Source: an uncultured Collinsella sp.
GTDB lineage: Bacteria > Actinomycetota > Coriobacteriia > Coriobacteriales > Coriobacteriaceae
Length of the DNA stretch: 11,891 bases
Assembly (NCBI GenBank): GCA_900556705.1
Contig: USPT01000020.1
Coordinates: forward strand, 1-11,891
Direction of reading: 5' to 3'
Made by a program: the position numbers and the translations under genes
Shown here: positions 4,701-11,891 of the stretch, one piece after another
Position numbering within the stretch: the stretch's first letter is position 1
How the letters are laid out: each line of letters opens with the position of its first letter
Notes under the pieces: generated by a model
Database searches by the model: none
What the model was told of the DNA's origin: nothing
The model's input: only the letters and a program-made list of their open reading frames with translations

Positions 4701-6659
4701 CTACGACAGGAAAATCCTCGTCCTGCCGCATGCGTCAATGGCAACTGGCAGACGTGTACCGCCACGCTCGACCAGATAGCGTACCTGCCGACGACGCAAG
4801 CAGTCGCGGCAACGAACCTGTCCCGTCGCATCGGTGGCGCAGACGCCCTCGGCGGTCAGCAGGCAGTGCTCGCACACCATAAGCTCGGGACGGTCGGCGT
4901 CGACCGGACCCAAGACGCCGGGTTCAGCAGCCAGTTCGGCAATACGCTCCGCATCATTGCCGAGCAACTCGGCCGGCAAGTACACCCGCCCCGCACCGAG
5001 TCCGCGCAGCCAGGTAAACGTGGCCCGATTCGCGCAGAACACCGGCGCCGCCACGTCAAACGTCACGCCCAGCTCGCGAGCGATCACCACCTGTCCCAGG
5101 TTGCGGCAGACGACGCGGCCGGCGCGCTGCATGAGCGACCGAGTCCGCTCGATATCGCCCACACGGCAGACCTCGTCGAGCACAACAGTCGCATCGGACA
5201 GGTCGAGCTCGTCGTGCGGGTCCTGGTCCATCAGCTGCCAGGCAAAGACCAAACGAGCGGCGGCAGACTCTGCCGACTCTTCCGGCTGCGTGCCGCTATC
5301 CATCAGAACGCCCGCAAACGGCAGCGTCTCGACAGCGCGTTTCGCAAGCACGACCGCATCGGCCTCGGCCCGCATGCACTCCAGCGCCGCCGCCGTTTGC
5401 TCAAGCACACCAGCGCTGCGAATCAGATACACTTCGCAGCCCGCATCGACCTTACGCTTGCAATGGACAACGATGCGCTCCCCCGCCGCGGCATCCACCG
5501 GGCAGGGAACTTGCGGCCAGCGTTTAGGTACATCGGGCCGAGCGTCGGCGCCCGGGTAAAACCTGATCTCGAGCGTATCGCCCGCCGCCACGGCAGCATC
5601 GAGCTCGACGGTCACTTCCTCGTGTCCCACGGCAACCAAACGGCCCACGCGCACGCCCTGGTTGATCGCGCGTTCAAAGCTCATCAGCTCGGCACCCGAA
5701 CGCCCTCGCAGGTACGCATCGGTAAACCCACGGTTAAACGACCTTCCCAGCTCACGCTCAAGCCCTTCCACGGCACCGGGGTCCCACGCGCCGTCGCACA
5801 GCATATCGAGTGCCCGGCGCCACACCCGCACCACGTTGAATACATAGTCGGGGTTCTTCATGCGCCCCTCGATTTTGAGCGACGCCACGCCGACATCTAC
5901 AAGCTCGGGCAGATGCGCAATACCCAAATAGTCGCGCGGACACAGCAGGCGATTTCCCTCGACGGCGACAACGCTCTGTCCCGCCTCGTCCACCAGGTCG
6001 TACGCCAGACGGCACGGCTGCGTGCAGTCGCCGCGCATCGCCGAGCGCCCACGCCGCAGGGCCGAGAACTCGCACGCCCCCGAATAGCCGATGCAAATCG
6101 CACCGTGGCAGAATACCTCGATGGGCACGCCCGTGGCACATAGCGCCGCAATCTCGTCGACCGTCAGCTCGCGTGCCGTCGTCACGCGCTCGACCCCCAG
6201 CTCATCGGCGGCAAGCCGCACGGCGCCTTCGCTATGAGCGCCCGCCTGCGTGGACAGGTGAATCTCGATCCCGGGAATCGCCGTGCGCAGTACACAAGCC
6301 AGCCCGGCATCGGCGACAATCAGAGCATCGGCGCCCAGCTCCAGTGCATGAGCTCCCAACGCCACCGCGTCGGACAACTCATCGTCAAACACGAACACGT
6401 TGAGCGTCACGTACACACGCACGCCATGGGCATGCGCCACGGCACAACCGCGCGCAAACTCGTCATCCGTAAAGCCATGGGCGCTCACGCGGGCGTTAAA
6501 GCCGCCCAACCCCGCATAGATGGCATCGGCACCCGCGGCGATGGCCGCAAGCATCTGGTCGAGCCCGCCCGCCGGCGCCAGCAGCTCGGGCAGCGCCGCA
6601 CCGGCAGCATCCAATCCAGTCTCGTATTGTCCGCTCGGCCCCATCGCCCGAATCGCCAT
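4701..6659 (-). CDS. Peptidase-U32-family protein, probable RNA hydroxylase
   Basis: 652-residue protein of the U32 family. The N-terminal barrel starts at PELLAPAGGLDQMLAAIAAGADAIYAG (24-50). The family signature is EVFCHGAICIGYSGACEFS (181-199), with a Phe where the pattern usually has an aliphatic residue. Cys189, Cys196, Cys212 and Cys216 are the likely iron-sulfur ligands. Although named peptidases, characterised E. coli members (RlhA on 23S rRNA, TrhP on tRNA) are prephenate-dependent RNA hydroxylases. The length is close to RlhA and longer than TrhP, so an rRNA role is favoured but not shown. A second cysteine group (Cys596, 599, 607, 617, 620) near the C-terminus may bind metal. I chose the ATG at 6659, with AAGGAG (6667-6672) 7 nt upstream, over an in-frame ATG at 6686 that has a poor ribosome site. 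It lies upstream of tyrS, which fits a translation-related role. Confidence 0.9.
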   Translation of the reverse strand: MAIRAMGPSGQYETGLDAAGAALPELLAPAGGLDQMLAAIAAGADAIYAGLGGFNARVSAHGFTDDEFARGCAVAHAHGVRVYVTLNVFVFDDELSDAVALGAHALELGADALIVADAGLACVLRTAIPGIEIHLSTQAGAHSEGAVRLAADELGVERVTTARELTVDEIAALCATGVPIEVFCHGAICIGYSGACEFSALRRGRSAMRGDCTQPCRLAYDLVDEAGQSVVAVEGNRLLCPRDYLGIAHLPELVDVGVASLKIEGRMKNPDYVFNVVRVWRRALDMLCDGAWDPGAVEGLERELGRSFNRGFTDAYLRGRSGAELMSFERAINQGVRVGRLVAVGHEEVTVELDAAVAAGDTLEIRFYPGADARPDVPKRWPQVPCPVDAAAGERIVVHCKRKVDAGCEVYLIRSAGVLEQTAAALECMRAEADAVVLAKRAVETLPFAGVLMDSGTQPEESAESAAARLVFAWQLMDQDPHDELDLSDATVVLDEVCRVGDIERTRSLMQRAGRVVCRNLGQVVIARELGVTFDVAAPVFCANRATFTWLRGLGAGRVYLPAELLGNDAERIAELAAEPGVLGPVDADRPELMVCEHCLLTAEGVCATDATGQVRCRDCLRRRQVRYLVERGGTRLPVAIDACGRTRIFLS

Positions 6660-6821
6660 CGGCAAACTCCTTACCAAGGTATGCATTCACTCTGAAAAAT
6701 GCCGTCTTCCAGCATACACGAGGCCTCGCGCGCCCCGTTTGGTTTATCGTGTAATAACTTATGTCCATCCTGCCTCGACGGCACATCCGCCGCCCGGCAC
6801 GACATACCTGGAGGTCAATAT
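6660..6821. other. Divergent intergenic region between the U32 gene and the PBP gene
   Basis: This 162-nt gap must contain promoters for both divergent genes. An A/T-rich stretch at 6740-6772 (GTTTGGTTTATCGTGTAATA) is the likeliest core for the PBP promoter, but no pair of -35 and -10 boxes with normal spacing stands out. A 10-bp palindrome, CGAGGCCTCG, lies at 6719-6728. The PBP ribosome binding site GGAGG is at 6810-6814. Confidence 0.5.
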
Positions 6822-9020
6822 ATGGGTCCTCGCCAACGACAGGGACGCAGCCGTTCAAAGACGCATGCTCTGCCCATAATCCTGCTCTCGTTTTTGGGCT
6901 TTTTGCTTATCGCGGGCGTGGCATTTGGCATCGGCATGGTCGGCAACGTCAACCGCTGGCTGTCCGATCTGCCCGACTACACCGACGCCAACGCGTATCT
7001 GGTGAGCGAGCCCACCGAGATCGTCGACTGCAACGGCAACAAGATCGCAAGCTTCTACACGCAAAACCGCAAGTCCATCACCAAGGACGAGGTCTCCCCC
7101 TACGTGCTGCAGGGCACCGTTGACGTCGAGGACGAGCGCTTCTACGAGCACGGCGGTATCGACCTGTGGGGTATCGCGCGTGCTGCGGTGGCAACCCTCG
7201 GCGGCGGGCACGAAGGCGCCTCGACTATCACCCAGCAGCTGGTGCGCAACACCATTCTGCAGGAGGAGCAGTTCGACTCGACCATCGAGCGTAAGGTGCG
7301 CGAGGCCTACATCGCCATCAAGATGGAGGACATGTACTCCAAAGACGAGATCCTCATGATGTACCTCAACACCATCTATTACGGTCACGGCGCCTACGGC
7401 ATCGAGGCCGCAGCCGAGACCTATCTGTCCAAGAGCGCCGCCGACCTCACCCTGAGCGAGGCCGCGCTGCTCATCGGCCTTCCCAACTCGCCTTCGCAGT
7501 ACGACCCCACGGTCAACCCCGACCTAGCACTGTCTCGCCGCAACAAGGTCCTCGACAACATGCTGCGCCTGGGCCACATCACCCAGGAGGAGCACGATGC
7601 CGCACAGGCCGAGCCCATCACCCTCAACGTGACCGAGATTTCGGGCAGCGGCGTCGACGTATACTCGCAGCCCTATTTTGTCGCCTATGTTAAGCAGCTG
7701 CTGGAGCAGGAGTTCTCGACCGACGTGCTCTTTAAGGGCGGCCTGACCGTCAAGACCACCATCGACCCCACGATGCAGCAGGTGGCAGAGAATGCCGTCC
7801 GCGAGCAGCTCGACACGCTCTCACTCGACGGCCTGGACATGGGCATGGTCGTCGTCGACCCCAAGACCGGCTACATCAAGTGCATGGTGGGCGGCTATGA
7901 CTACAACGCCGACGAGAACCACGTAAACCATGCCACGGCCAAGCGTCCCGTCGGCTCCACCTTTAAGGCCTTTACGCTGGCAACTGCCATCCAAAACGGC
8001 ATGAACCCCAACGTCACCCTCAACTGCAACTCGCCGCTCAAGGCCAAGGGCACCACGACCGAGGTCCAAAACTACGCCAACCATAGCTATGGCAACATCA
8101 CGCTTAAGCAGGCGACGGCATACTCCTCCAACACCGGCTACATCCAGGTGGCGGAAGCCGTCGGCAACAGCAAGATCATCTCGCTCGTCAAAAAGCTCGG
8201 CATCGATCCCACCAAGGACAACATCGAGGACGTTCCCGTCATGACGCTCGGCACCGGCTCGATCTCGCCGCTCGAGATGGCCGCCGCCTACGCGACGTTT
8301 GCCAACGGCGGCTACTATCGCCAGCCGATCGCCATCACCGAGATTGACTCTCGTACCGGTTCGGTGCTGTACCAGCACACGGACAATCCCTCACAGGTGC
8401 TTACCGAGGGCGAGGCCGCCGCGGTCACCGATGTTCTGTCCGGCGTCATGCAGGGCGGCGGTACGGGTGCTGCTGGCGCCCTGAGCGTCAACCAGCCCTA
8501 TGCCGGCAAAACGGGCACCACCGACAACACCACCAACCTGTGGTTCTGCGGCTATACCCCGCAGCTGGCGTGCGCCCTGTGGACCGGCTATTCCGCGGGC
8601 GAGATCCCCATCCAAAAATACGGCACGGACCTGCTGGGCGACAGCACCAACCTGCCTGTCTTTAAGCGGTTTATGAACACCGTTCTGACCGGTACCGAAC
8701 GCGAGGAGTTTGCGACCGGAACGGCGCCCACCTACAAGAACAACAGCGTCTGGAAGTTCTACGGCACCAACAACACCAAGAAGACGGAGAACGACGACAA
8801 GGACGAGAACGAGGACGAAGAGGAAACCACCACAACGACCACCACGACGACCACGACCACCGAGACCACGGGCGGCGACACCACCGGCGGCACCGGAACG
8901 ACCGGTGGCTCGACGGGCGGCTCCACTGGTGGTTCGACCGGCGGCGATGGCGGCACGCCTACGCCCACGCCTACGCCCACTCCCGACCCCTCGCCCACGC
9001 CTGACGATACTGTTGGCTAG
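6822..9020 (+). CDS. Class A penicillin-binding protein (transglycosylase/transpeptidase)
   Basis: Bifunctional cell-wall enzyme, 732 residues, that polymerises glycan strands and cross-links peptides outside the membrane. A short basic N-terminus is followed by one membrane anchor (about 17-41). The GT51 domain has EDERFYEHGG (103-112, catalytic Glu103), EGASTITQQLVRN (131-143) and YLNTIYYGHGAYGIEAAA. The transpeptidase domain has all three active-site motifs: STFK (Ser379, Lys382), SSN (435-437) and KTG (563-565). After about residue 650 comes a low-complexity tail: acidic DDKDENEDEEE, 12 threonines, GGST repeats, then PT repeats. Such tails in Gram-positive PBPs are thought to reach into the wall. 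The ATG at 6822 has GGAGG (6810-6814) at 7-nt spacing. The longer frame from 6699 would put 41 residues before the membrane anchor and has no good ribosome site. A strong terminator follows. Confidence 0.96.
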   Translation: MGPRQRQGRSRSKTHALPIILLSFLGFLLIAGVAFGIGMVGNVNRWLSDLPDYTDANAYLVSEPTEIVDCNGNKIASFYTQNRKSITKDEVSPYVLQGTVDVEDERFYEHGGIDLWGIARAAVATLGGGHEGASTITQQLVRNTILQEEQFDSTIERKVREAYIAIKMEDMYSKDEILMMYLNTIYYGHGAYGIEAAAETYLSKSAADLTLSEAALLIGLPNSPSQYDPTVNPDLALSRRNKVLDNMLRLGHITQEEHDAAQAEPITLNVTEISGSGVDVYSQPYFVAYVKQLLEQEFSTDVLFKGGLTVKTTIDPTMQQVAENAVREQLDTLSLDGLDMGMVVVDPKTGYIKCMVGGYDYNADENHVNHATAKRPVGSTFKAFTLATAIQNGMNPNVTLNCNSPLKAKGTTTEVQNYANHSYGNITLKQATAYSSNTGYIQVAEAVGNSKIISLVKKLGIDPTKDNIEDVPVMTLGTGSISPLEMAAAYATFANGGYYRQPIAITEIDSRTGSVLYQHTDNPSQVLTEGEAAAVTDVLSGVMQGGGTGAAGALSVNQPYAGKTGTTDNTTNLWFCGYTPQLACALWTGYSAGEIPIQKYGTDLLGDSTNLPVFKRFMNTVLTGTEREEFATGTAPTYKNNSVWKFYGTNNTKKTENDDKDENEDEEETTTTTTTTTTTTETTGGDTTGGTGTTGGSTGGSTGGSTGGDGGTPTPTPTPTPDPSPTPDDTVG
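8826..8996 (+). repeat. Low-complexity, slippage-prone DNA encoding the PBP tail
   Basis: The stretch encodes 12 consecutive Thr codons (8826-8861), then Gly-Gly-Ser-Thr units (about 8894-8950), then Pro-Thr units. The last part contains an exact tandem 12-mer, ACGCCTACGCCC (8955-8966 and 8967-8978). Thr codons mix ACC, ACG and ACA, so the poly-Thr part is only an imperfect trinucleotide repeat. All units are multiples of three, so length changes would keep the frame. Confidence 0.8.
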
Positions 9021-9043
9021 AAATTCATCCGGCCATTAGCAAC

Positions 9044-9085
9044 AAGGCCCCCGAGCAGCTTATTAAACTGCTCGGGGGCCTTTTA
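9044..9085 (+). terminator. Intrinsic terminator of the PBP gene
   Basis: AAGGCCCCCGAGCAG (9044-9058) pairs perfectly over 15 bp with CTGCTCGGGGGCCTT (9068-9082) around a 9-nt loop, followed by TTTTAGTTT. It lies 24 nt after the PBP stop codon. Confidence 0.93.
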
Positions 9086-9130
9086 GTTTAAAGCGACCTG
9101 GTGAACGGTCTTTATACCGGCAAACAATAT

Positions 9131-9160
9131 AGGGGGTACCGACCAACGTCGATACCCCCT
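9131..9160 (-). terminator. Hairpin, probable terminator of argR
   Basis: AGGGGGTACCGAC (9131-9143) pairs with GTCGATACCCCCT (9148-9160) with one mismatch around a 4-nt loop. It lies about 50 nt after the argR stop. On the minus strand it is followed by ATATTGTTTG, a poor U-tract, so termination may be partial. It could also serve as a second stop for the converging PBP transcript. Confidence 0.6.
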
Positions 9161-9209
9161 TACAAGCCACCATGTCACGCACACAGTGCCGAGCGCACGA
9201 CCCGCACGC

Positions 9210-9647
9210 CTACTTGCGAGAATTGCTCAGCTTATTGATCAGCGCCTCGAGACGCTCGCCGTCCTCGGCCGTCTGGGCAATAACCAAAATCGTATCGTTG
9301 CCGGCAAGCGAGCCAAGCACATCGGGCAGCTCTGCCGCATCAACGGCGGCGGCGATGCCGGAAGCCGTGCCAGGCTGAGCCTTGATCATAACCAGATTAT
9401 CGGTGCGCAGAACGCCCGTTACGAGCTCGGAAACCATACGCTGCAGGTGCAGGTCCTCTGCCAGAACATAGATGCCCTCAGGGAGCTTACGCAGCCCCAT
9501 ATCGGCAATATCGCGAGAGACAGTCGCCTGCGTGCAATCAAAGCCCATAGCGCGGAGCTCATCGACCAGCACGCGCTGCGTGCGGACGTCCTTATTGCGC
9601 ACAATATCTCTAATGGCATCCTGGCGCCCATTGCGTTTTTTAGCCAT
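9210..9647 (-). CDS. argR: Arginine repressor ArgR
   Basis: Arginine-responsive DNA-binding regulator, 145 residues, normal for the family. The N-terminal winged helix-turn-helix includes TQATVSRDIADMGL (39-52), with the Ser44-Arg45 pair typical of operator contact. The C-terminal oligomerisation and arginine-binding domain has the GTASGIAAAVDA segment (93-104) and GNDTILV (117-123), whose Asp119 matches the conserved ligand-contact position. Family members form hexamers that bind ARG boxes when arginine is high, repressing biosynthesis and inducing breakdown. The ATG at 9647 is preceded by GAGAGGG (9653-9659) at 5 nt; the frame extends to 9680 without a better start. No arginine gene is in the window, so targets lie elsewhere. 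A 15-bp palindrome at 9681-9695 lies just upstream and may be a regulatory site. Confidence 0.96.
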   Translation of the reverse strand: MAKKRNGRQDAIRDIVRNKDVRTQRVLVDELRAMGFDCTQATVSRDIADMGLRKLPEGIYVLAEDLHLQRMVSELVTGVLRTDNLVMIKAQPGTASGIAAAVDAAELPDVLGSLAGNDTILVIAQTAEDGERLEALINKLSNSRK

Positions 9648-9680
9648 ACAAACCCTCTCTCCAAAAGATGGCGGAGACAA

Positions 9681-9695
9681 TCAATCAGTGATTGA
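9681..9695. promoter_or_regulatory. 15-bp palindrome upstream of argR (candidate operator)
   Basis: TCAATCAGTGATTGA is a perfect inverted repeat of 7-bp arms around one base, 34 nt upstream of the argR start in an A/T-rich stretch. The adjacent TGAAT (9693-9697) resembles half of an ARG box, so autoregulation is possible, but no full ARG box is present. Confidence 0.45.
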
Positions 9696-9739
9696 ATAGT
9701 TTAACGCTATTTGAAGGCTTTTGTGTATAAGAACGCATT

Positions 9740-9769
9740 TCGAAACAATTCTATGCAAATTTGTTTCGA
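9740..9769. promoter_or_regulatory. Inverted repeat TCGAAACAA/TTGTTTCGA between the glycosyltransferase gene and argR
   Basis: Perfect 9-bp arms (9740-9748 and 9761-9769) lie with centres 21 bp apart, that is two helical turns, in A/T-rich DNA. No U-tract follows on either strand, so it looks more like a dimer-binding site than a terminator. The binding protein is unknown. Confidence 0.45.
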
Positions 9770-9779
9770 GATGAGCCGT

Positions 9780-10820
9780 TTAGGCGGTTTTTGCGCCCGT
9801 CCGGTTAAGAAAAGCTGCCAGATGCGTACACATCACGCAGCGCGCGGGCTTGGCGCTGGCGATCGGCCCAAACAACAGACCGAGCCCCCGATGGTTATCC
9901 TTGAGCGCGGCGACCATCTGACGGGTTCGAGGCGCCTCGAGCATATCACGCATACGGGCGGAACGCTCGATTGACGACACCCCATGCGGGCTCAGACACA
10001 AATTCTCGATGCAGGCGACCAGTCCGGCAAAGTAGAACTTTTGGGTTGCCAGCTTGAGCCGACCACCGCTATCTGCTTGCGAGAGTGAGTCCGTAAGCTC
10101 GTCGAGCGCCCGGGTGTCATCGGATACCTTGGCATACATGGTGGGATCAAAGGCATCTGTAAGCTTAGGTGCCGCCGCGTGGAAACAAGCGTCGCCGCAT
10201 CCGGAGACGCGCTGCGCCCGCGAGAGCGAGCACGCCATAAACCCAACTGTGCGAAACGCCTTGTCGTACAAAAGGCATGCCTCAAACAGCGGACGGCTAT
10301 ACATCACGCCAGAGGTCTGAACGACTAGGCCGCCTAAAATCAACTGGGACAGCCCGGTCACCATCGAAGATTTGCTATCAATGGAAATATGAGCAGCATC
10401 CAAGACGCGCGAATGGCGCTCTCGATGTGCATCATAGCGGTCGAGCGACACCGTGGGGAGCACTATGTCTGCCGCAGTATCGCACGCGATATCGACCATC
10501 TTGGAAAGAGACTGCGGAGCAAACCACTCATCGGCGTTCATGGCGATGATTTGAGAGCCGCGCGAGGCAGCAAAACCGGCACGAAGACAAGCGCCGCGCT
10601 TCGCGTCCTCGACGTCAATCAAATCAATATGGATGTCCCTGTCGGCGGCAACTTGAAGCGAATGGCGCACACCAGGCGCAGCATCGCGGCAGACAACGAC
10701 AATCTGCAAATCATAGAGGTCTTGGTTCTGGATACTCTCGAGCGCACGCATCGCATAGCTGGGCGAACCTTCTACTACAAGGATCACCGAAAGTCGCGGA
10801 TGCGAGCCACGTCGAACCAA
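9780..10820 (-). CDS. Glycosyltransferase family 2-like protein
   Basis: 346-residue protein whose N-terminal 120 residues have the GT-A fold pattern of family 2: LSVILVVEG (10-18), ALESIQNQDLYDLQIVVVC (26-44), and AKRGACLRAGFAASRGSQII (73-92) followed by AMNADEWF (93-100). The last segment is where family 2 enzymes carry the metal- and nucleotide-binding Asp-x-Asp; here the first Asp is Asn95, leaving Asp97 and Glu98. The C-terminal half is not recognised. No membrane segment is evident, so it is probably cytoplasmic or peripheral. The start is TTG at 10820 with GAGAGGA (10829-10835) at 8 nt; no in-frame ATG exists upstream before a stop. A possible 13-codon ORF ends 1 nt before this TTG. 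Donor and acceptor are unknown. It lies between truA and argR with no other sugar genes around. Confidence 0.75.
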   Translation of the reverse strand: MVRRGSHPRLSVILVVEGSPSYAMRALESIQNQDLYDLQIVVVCRDAAPGVRHSLQVAADRDIHIDLIDVEDAKRGACLRAGFAASRGSQIIAMNADEWFAPQSLSKMVDIACDTAADIVLPTVSLDRYDAHRERHSRVLDAAHISIDSKSSMVTGLSQLILGGLVVQTSGVMYSRPLFEACLLYDKAFRTVGFMACSLSRAQRVSGCGDACFHAAAPKLTDAFDPTMYAKVSDDTRALDELTDSLSQADSGGRLKLATQKFYFAGLVACIENLCLSPHGVSSIERSARMRDMLEAPRTRQMVAALKDNHRGLGLLFGPIASAKPARCVMCTHLAAFLNRTGAKTA

Positions 10821-10821
10821 G

Positions 10822-10863
10822 TTATCCGTCCTCTCGACAGCAATGAATCAAACTGTCGTTCAT
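10822..10863 (-). CDS. Possible 13-residue leader peptide before the glycosyltransferase gene
   Basis: ATG at 10863 opens MNDSLIHCCREDG and stops with TAA one base before the TTG start of the glycosyltransferase. A weak GGGGTG lies 4 nt upstream. The arrangement would allow translational coupling to the TTG start. The same frame is open further upstream, and a GTG at 10929 would give 35 residues with an LLLLPGC stretch resembling a lipobox. Neither version has strong support. Confidence 0.25.
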   Translation of the reverse strand: MNDSLIHCCREDG

Positions 10864-10981
10864 GGTACACCCCGGCAATAAAAGCAATGAGACACCGGTT
10901 GCACTGCACGCCAAGAACAGATGTTGCACACGCGCAGCCCACAGATGACAGGTGCCGACGAACGGCGCGTCGAGCCCTCCC

Positions 10982-11806
10982 CTAGTCGAGCACGACAAGC
11001 TCGGCGGGATCGTAATCCACGCCCATAAACGTAAGGCCGCAGGCAGGAGCCGTGGGGCCCGCAGCGGTACGGTCGCAAGCATCGATGACCTCGCGCATCC
11101 ACTCGGGTTCACGGCGATGCATGCCAATCTCGACAAGCGTGCCAACGATCGTACGGACCATCGAATGCAGAAACGCATTGCCCTCGATGGTAAACGTCAG
11201 GATGTCCTCGCCAAACGCAACCTCATGGCCAAACTCGGCGCGCATTACGCAGCGGTGCGTAGGTTTGCCCACGGCAGAGGCAACCTTGCAAAAGCTTTTA
11301 AAGTCCTGCTCGCCCAAAAGCGCAGGGCAGGCGGCCGCCATCGCATCGACGTCGAGGGGATAGCGATGCCACCACACGGCACCGCGGGACAGCACGGGGC
11401 GTGCATCGCGATCGGCAATACGGTACGTATACGTACGGGAACGCGCGTCAAAGCGCGCAGAAAAGCCCTTACGAGCCTTGTAGACCTCGTTGATGGCGAT
11501 ATCTTTGGGCAGCAGGGCATCCATAGCCCGCAGCCACCTACGGCGCGTACACGCGAGCTCAGCGTCCGTTACGGGCACGCTGATGTACTGAGCCACGGCA
11601 TGCACGCCGGCATCGGTACGCCCCGCGCACGTCAAATCGATCGGACGGCGAAGCAGCGTCTCGATGGCTCGACGTAGCTCACCCGCAACCGTCGTCTGTC
11701 CCGGCTGCTCGGCAAATCCGCTATACGATGAGCCATCATAGGCCACGCGAAATACGAGCGTGGCGTCAAGCTCGGAAATCGAATTGAAATCAGACGGCGC
11801 AGTCAT
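10982..11806 (-). CDS. truA: tRNA pseudouridine(38-40) synthase TruA
   Basis: Converts uridine to pseudouridine at positions 38-40 in the anticodon arm of tRNAs; 274 residues, slightly longer than the usual 245-270. The conserved catalytic segment LTCAGRTDAGVHA (58-70) contains the nucleophile Asp65. Other family segments are FRVAYDGSSYSGFAEQPG (19-36), RFDARSRTYTYRI, NAFLHSMVRTIVGTLVEIG and the C-terminal LTFMGVDYDP. The ATG at 11806 is preceded by GGGAG (11812-11816) at 5 nt. The frame also opens at two TTG codons (11818 and 11821), which are less likely. A strong terminator lies only 36 nt upstream (11842-11872) and no clear promoter fits between them, so truA may depend on read-through from the gene to the right. 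In many bacteria that neighbour is rplQ, but it is not visible here. Confidence 0.96.
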   Translation of the reverse strand: MTAPSDFNSISELDATLVFRVAYDGSSYSGFAEQPGQTTVAGELRRAIETLLRRPIDLTCAGRTDAGVHAVAQYISVPVTDAELACTRRRWLRAMDALLPKDIAINEVYKARKGFSARFDARSRTYTYRIADRDARPVLSRGAVWWHRYPLDVDAMAAACPALLGEQDFKSFCKVASAVGKPTHRCVMRAEFGHEVAFGEDILTFTIEGNAFLHSMVRTIVGTLVEIGMHRREPEWMREVIDACDRTAAGPTAPACGLTFMGVDYDPAELVVLD

Positions 11807-11841
11807 GGGCGCTCCCAACAAACAAGTAACGGTATCGCGAC

Positions 11842-11872
11842 AAAAAAAGAGGGGTACGCGAACGTACCCCTC
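11842..11872 (-). terminator. Intrinsic terminator upstream of truA
   Basis: GAGGGGTACG (11849-11858) pairs perfectly with CGTACCCCTC (11863-11872) around a 4-nt loop. On the minus strand the stem is followed by seven T residues (11842-11848). It should end a minus-strand gene lying beyond the right edge. Confidence 0.92.
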
Positions 11873-11891
11873 GAATATAGCCTATGCAGAC

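Noticed and set aside
4866..6143. 425-codon + strand open frame opposite the U32 gene
   Set aside because: It is the mirror of a gene with clear family signatures. Its translation is rich in His, Arg and Gln, with no recognisable domain, as expected for a shadow frame.
6699..6821. Longer N-terminus for the penicillin-binding protein
   Set aside because: The 41 extra residues have no ribosome binding site and would run through the divergent promoter region. The ATG at 6822 has a good GGAGG.

Overview
The window is chromosomal DNA from a GC-rich bacterium. The gene content and the many short intergenic repeats built around GGGGACGTTC point to a gut actinobacterium of the class Coriobacteriia, most likely Collinsella or a close relative. 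This placement is inference from pattern recognition, because no database was searched. All complete genes look like ordinary chromosomal genes. I see no phage, plasmid, transposase, CRISPR, tRNA or rRNA gene.

Layout. (1) 1-66: last codons of an unidentified + strand gene. (2) 185-6659: four minus-strand genes. Reading in the direction of transcription, they are a peptidase-U32-family protein (probable RNA hydroxylase), tyrosyl-tRNA synthetase (tyrS), adenine deaminase (ade) and a Cof-type HAD phosphatase. They are separated by gaps of roughly 100-390 nt that carry their own promoters and hairpins, so they look like separately controlled units rather than one tight operon. (3) 6822-9020: a divergently transcribed class A penicillin-binding protein with a long low-complexity tail, closed by a strong terminator. 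(4) 9210-11806: truA, a glycosyltransferase-2-like protein and the arginine repressor argR, all on the minus strand, following a terminator at the right edge that ends a gene beyond the window.

The genes serve mostly housekeeping roles: translation (tyrS, truA, the U32 protein), purine salvage (ade), cell-wall synthesis (PBP) and arginine control (argR). They do not form one pathway.

The less ordinary content is between the genes. Four copies of a modular REP-like repeat occur in two palindrome flavours (GACTAGTC and TGCCGGCA). In two cases the repeat supplies the stop codon of the upstream gene. Three minus-strand genes (HAD, ade, tyrS) have a hairpin squeezed between promoter and ribosome binding site; in the HAD gene the hairpin pairs with the Shine-Dalgarno sequence, and in ade it looks like an intrinsic terminator. 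A 99-nt near-palindromic element lies downstream of tyrS. These are the best candidates for something undescribed.
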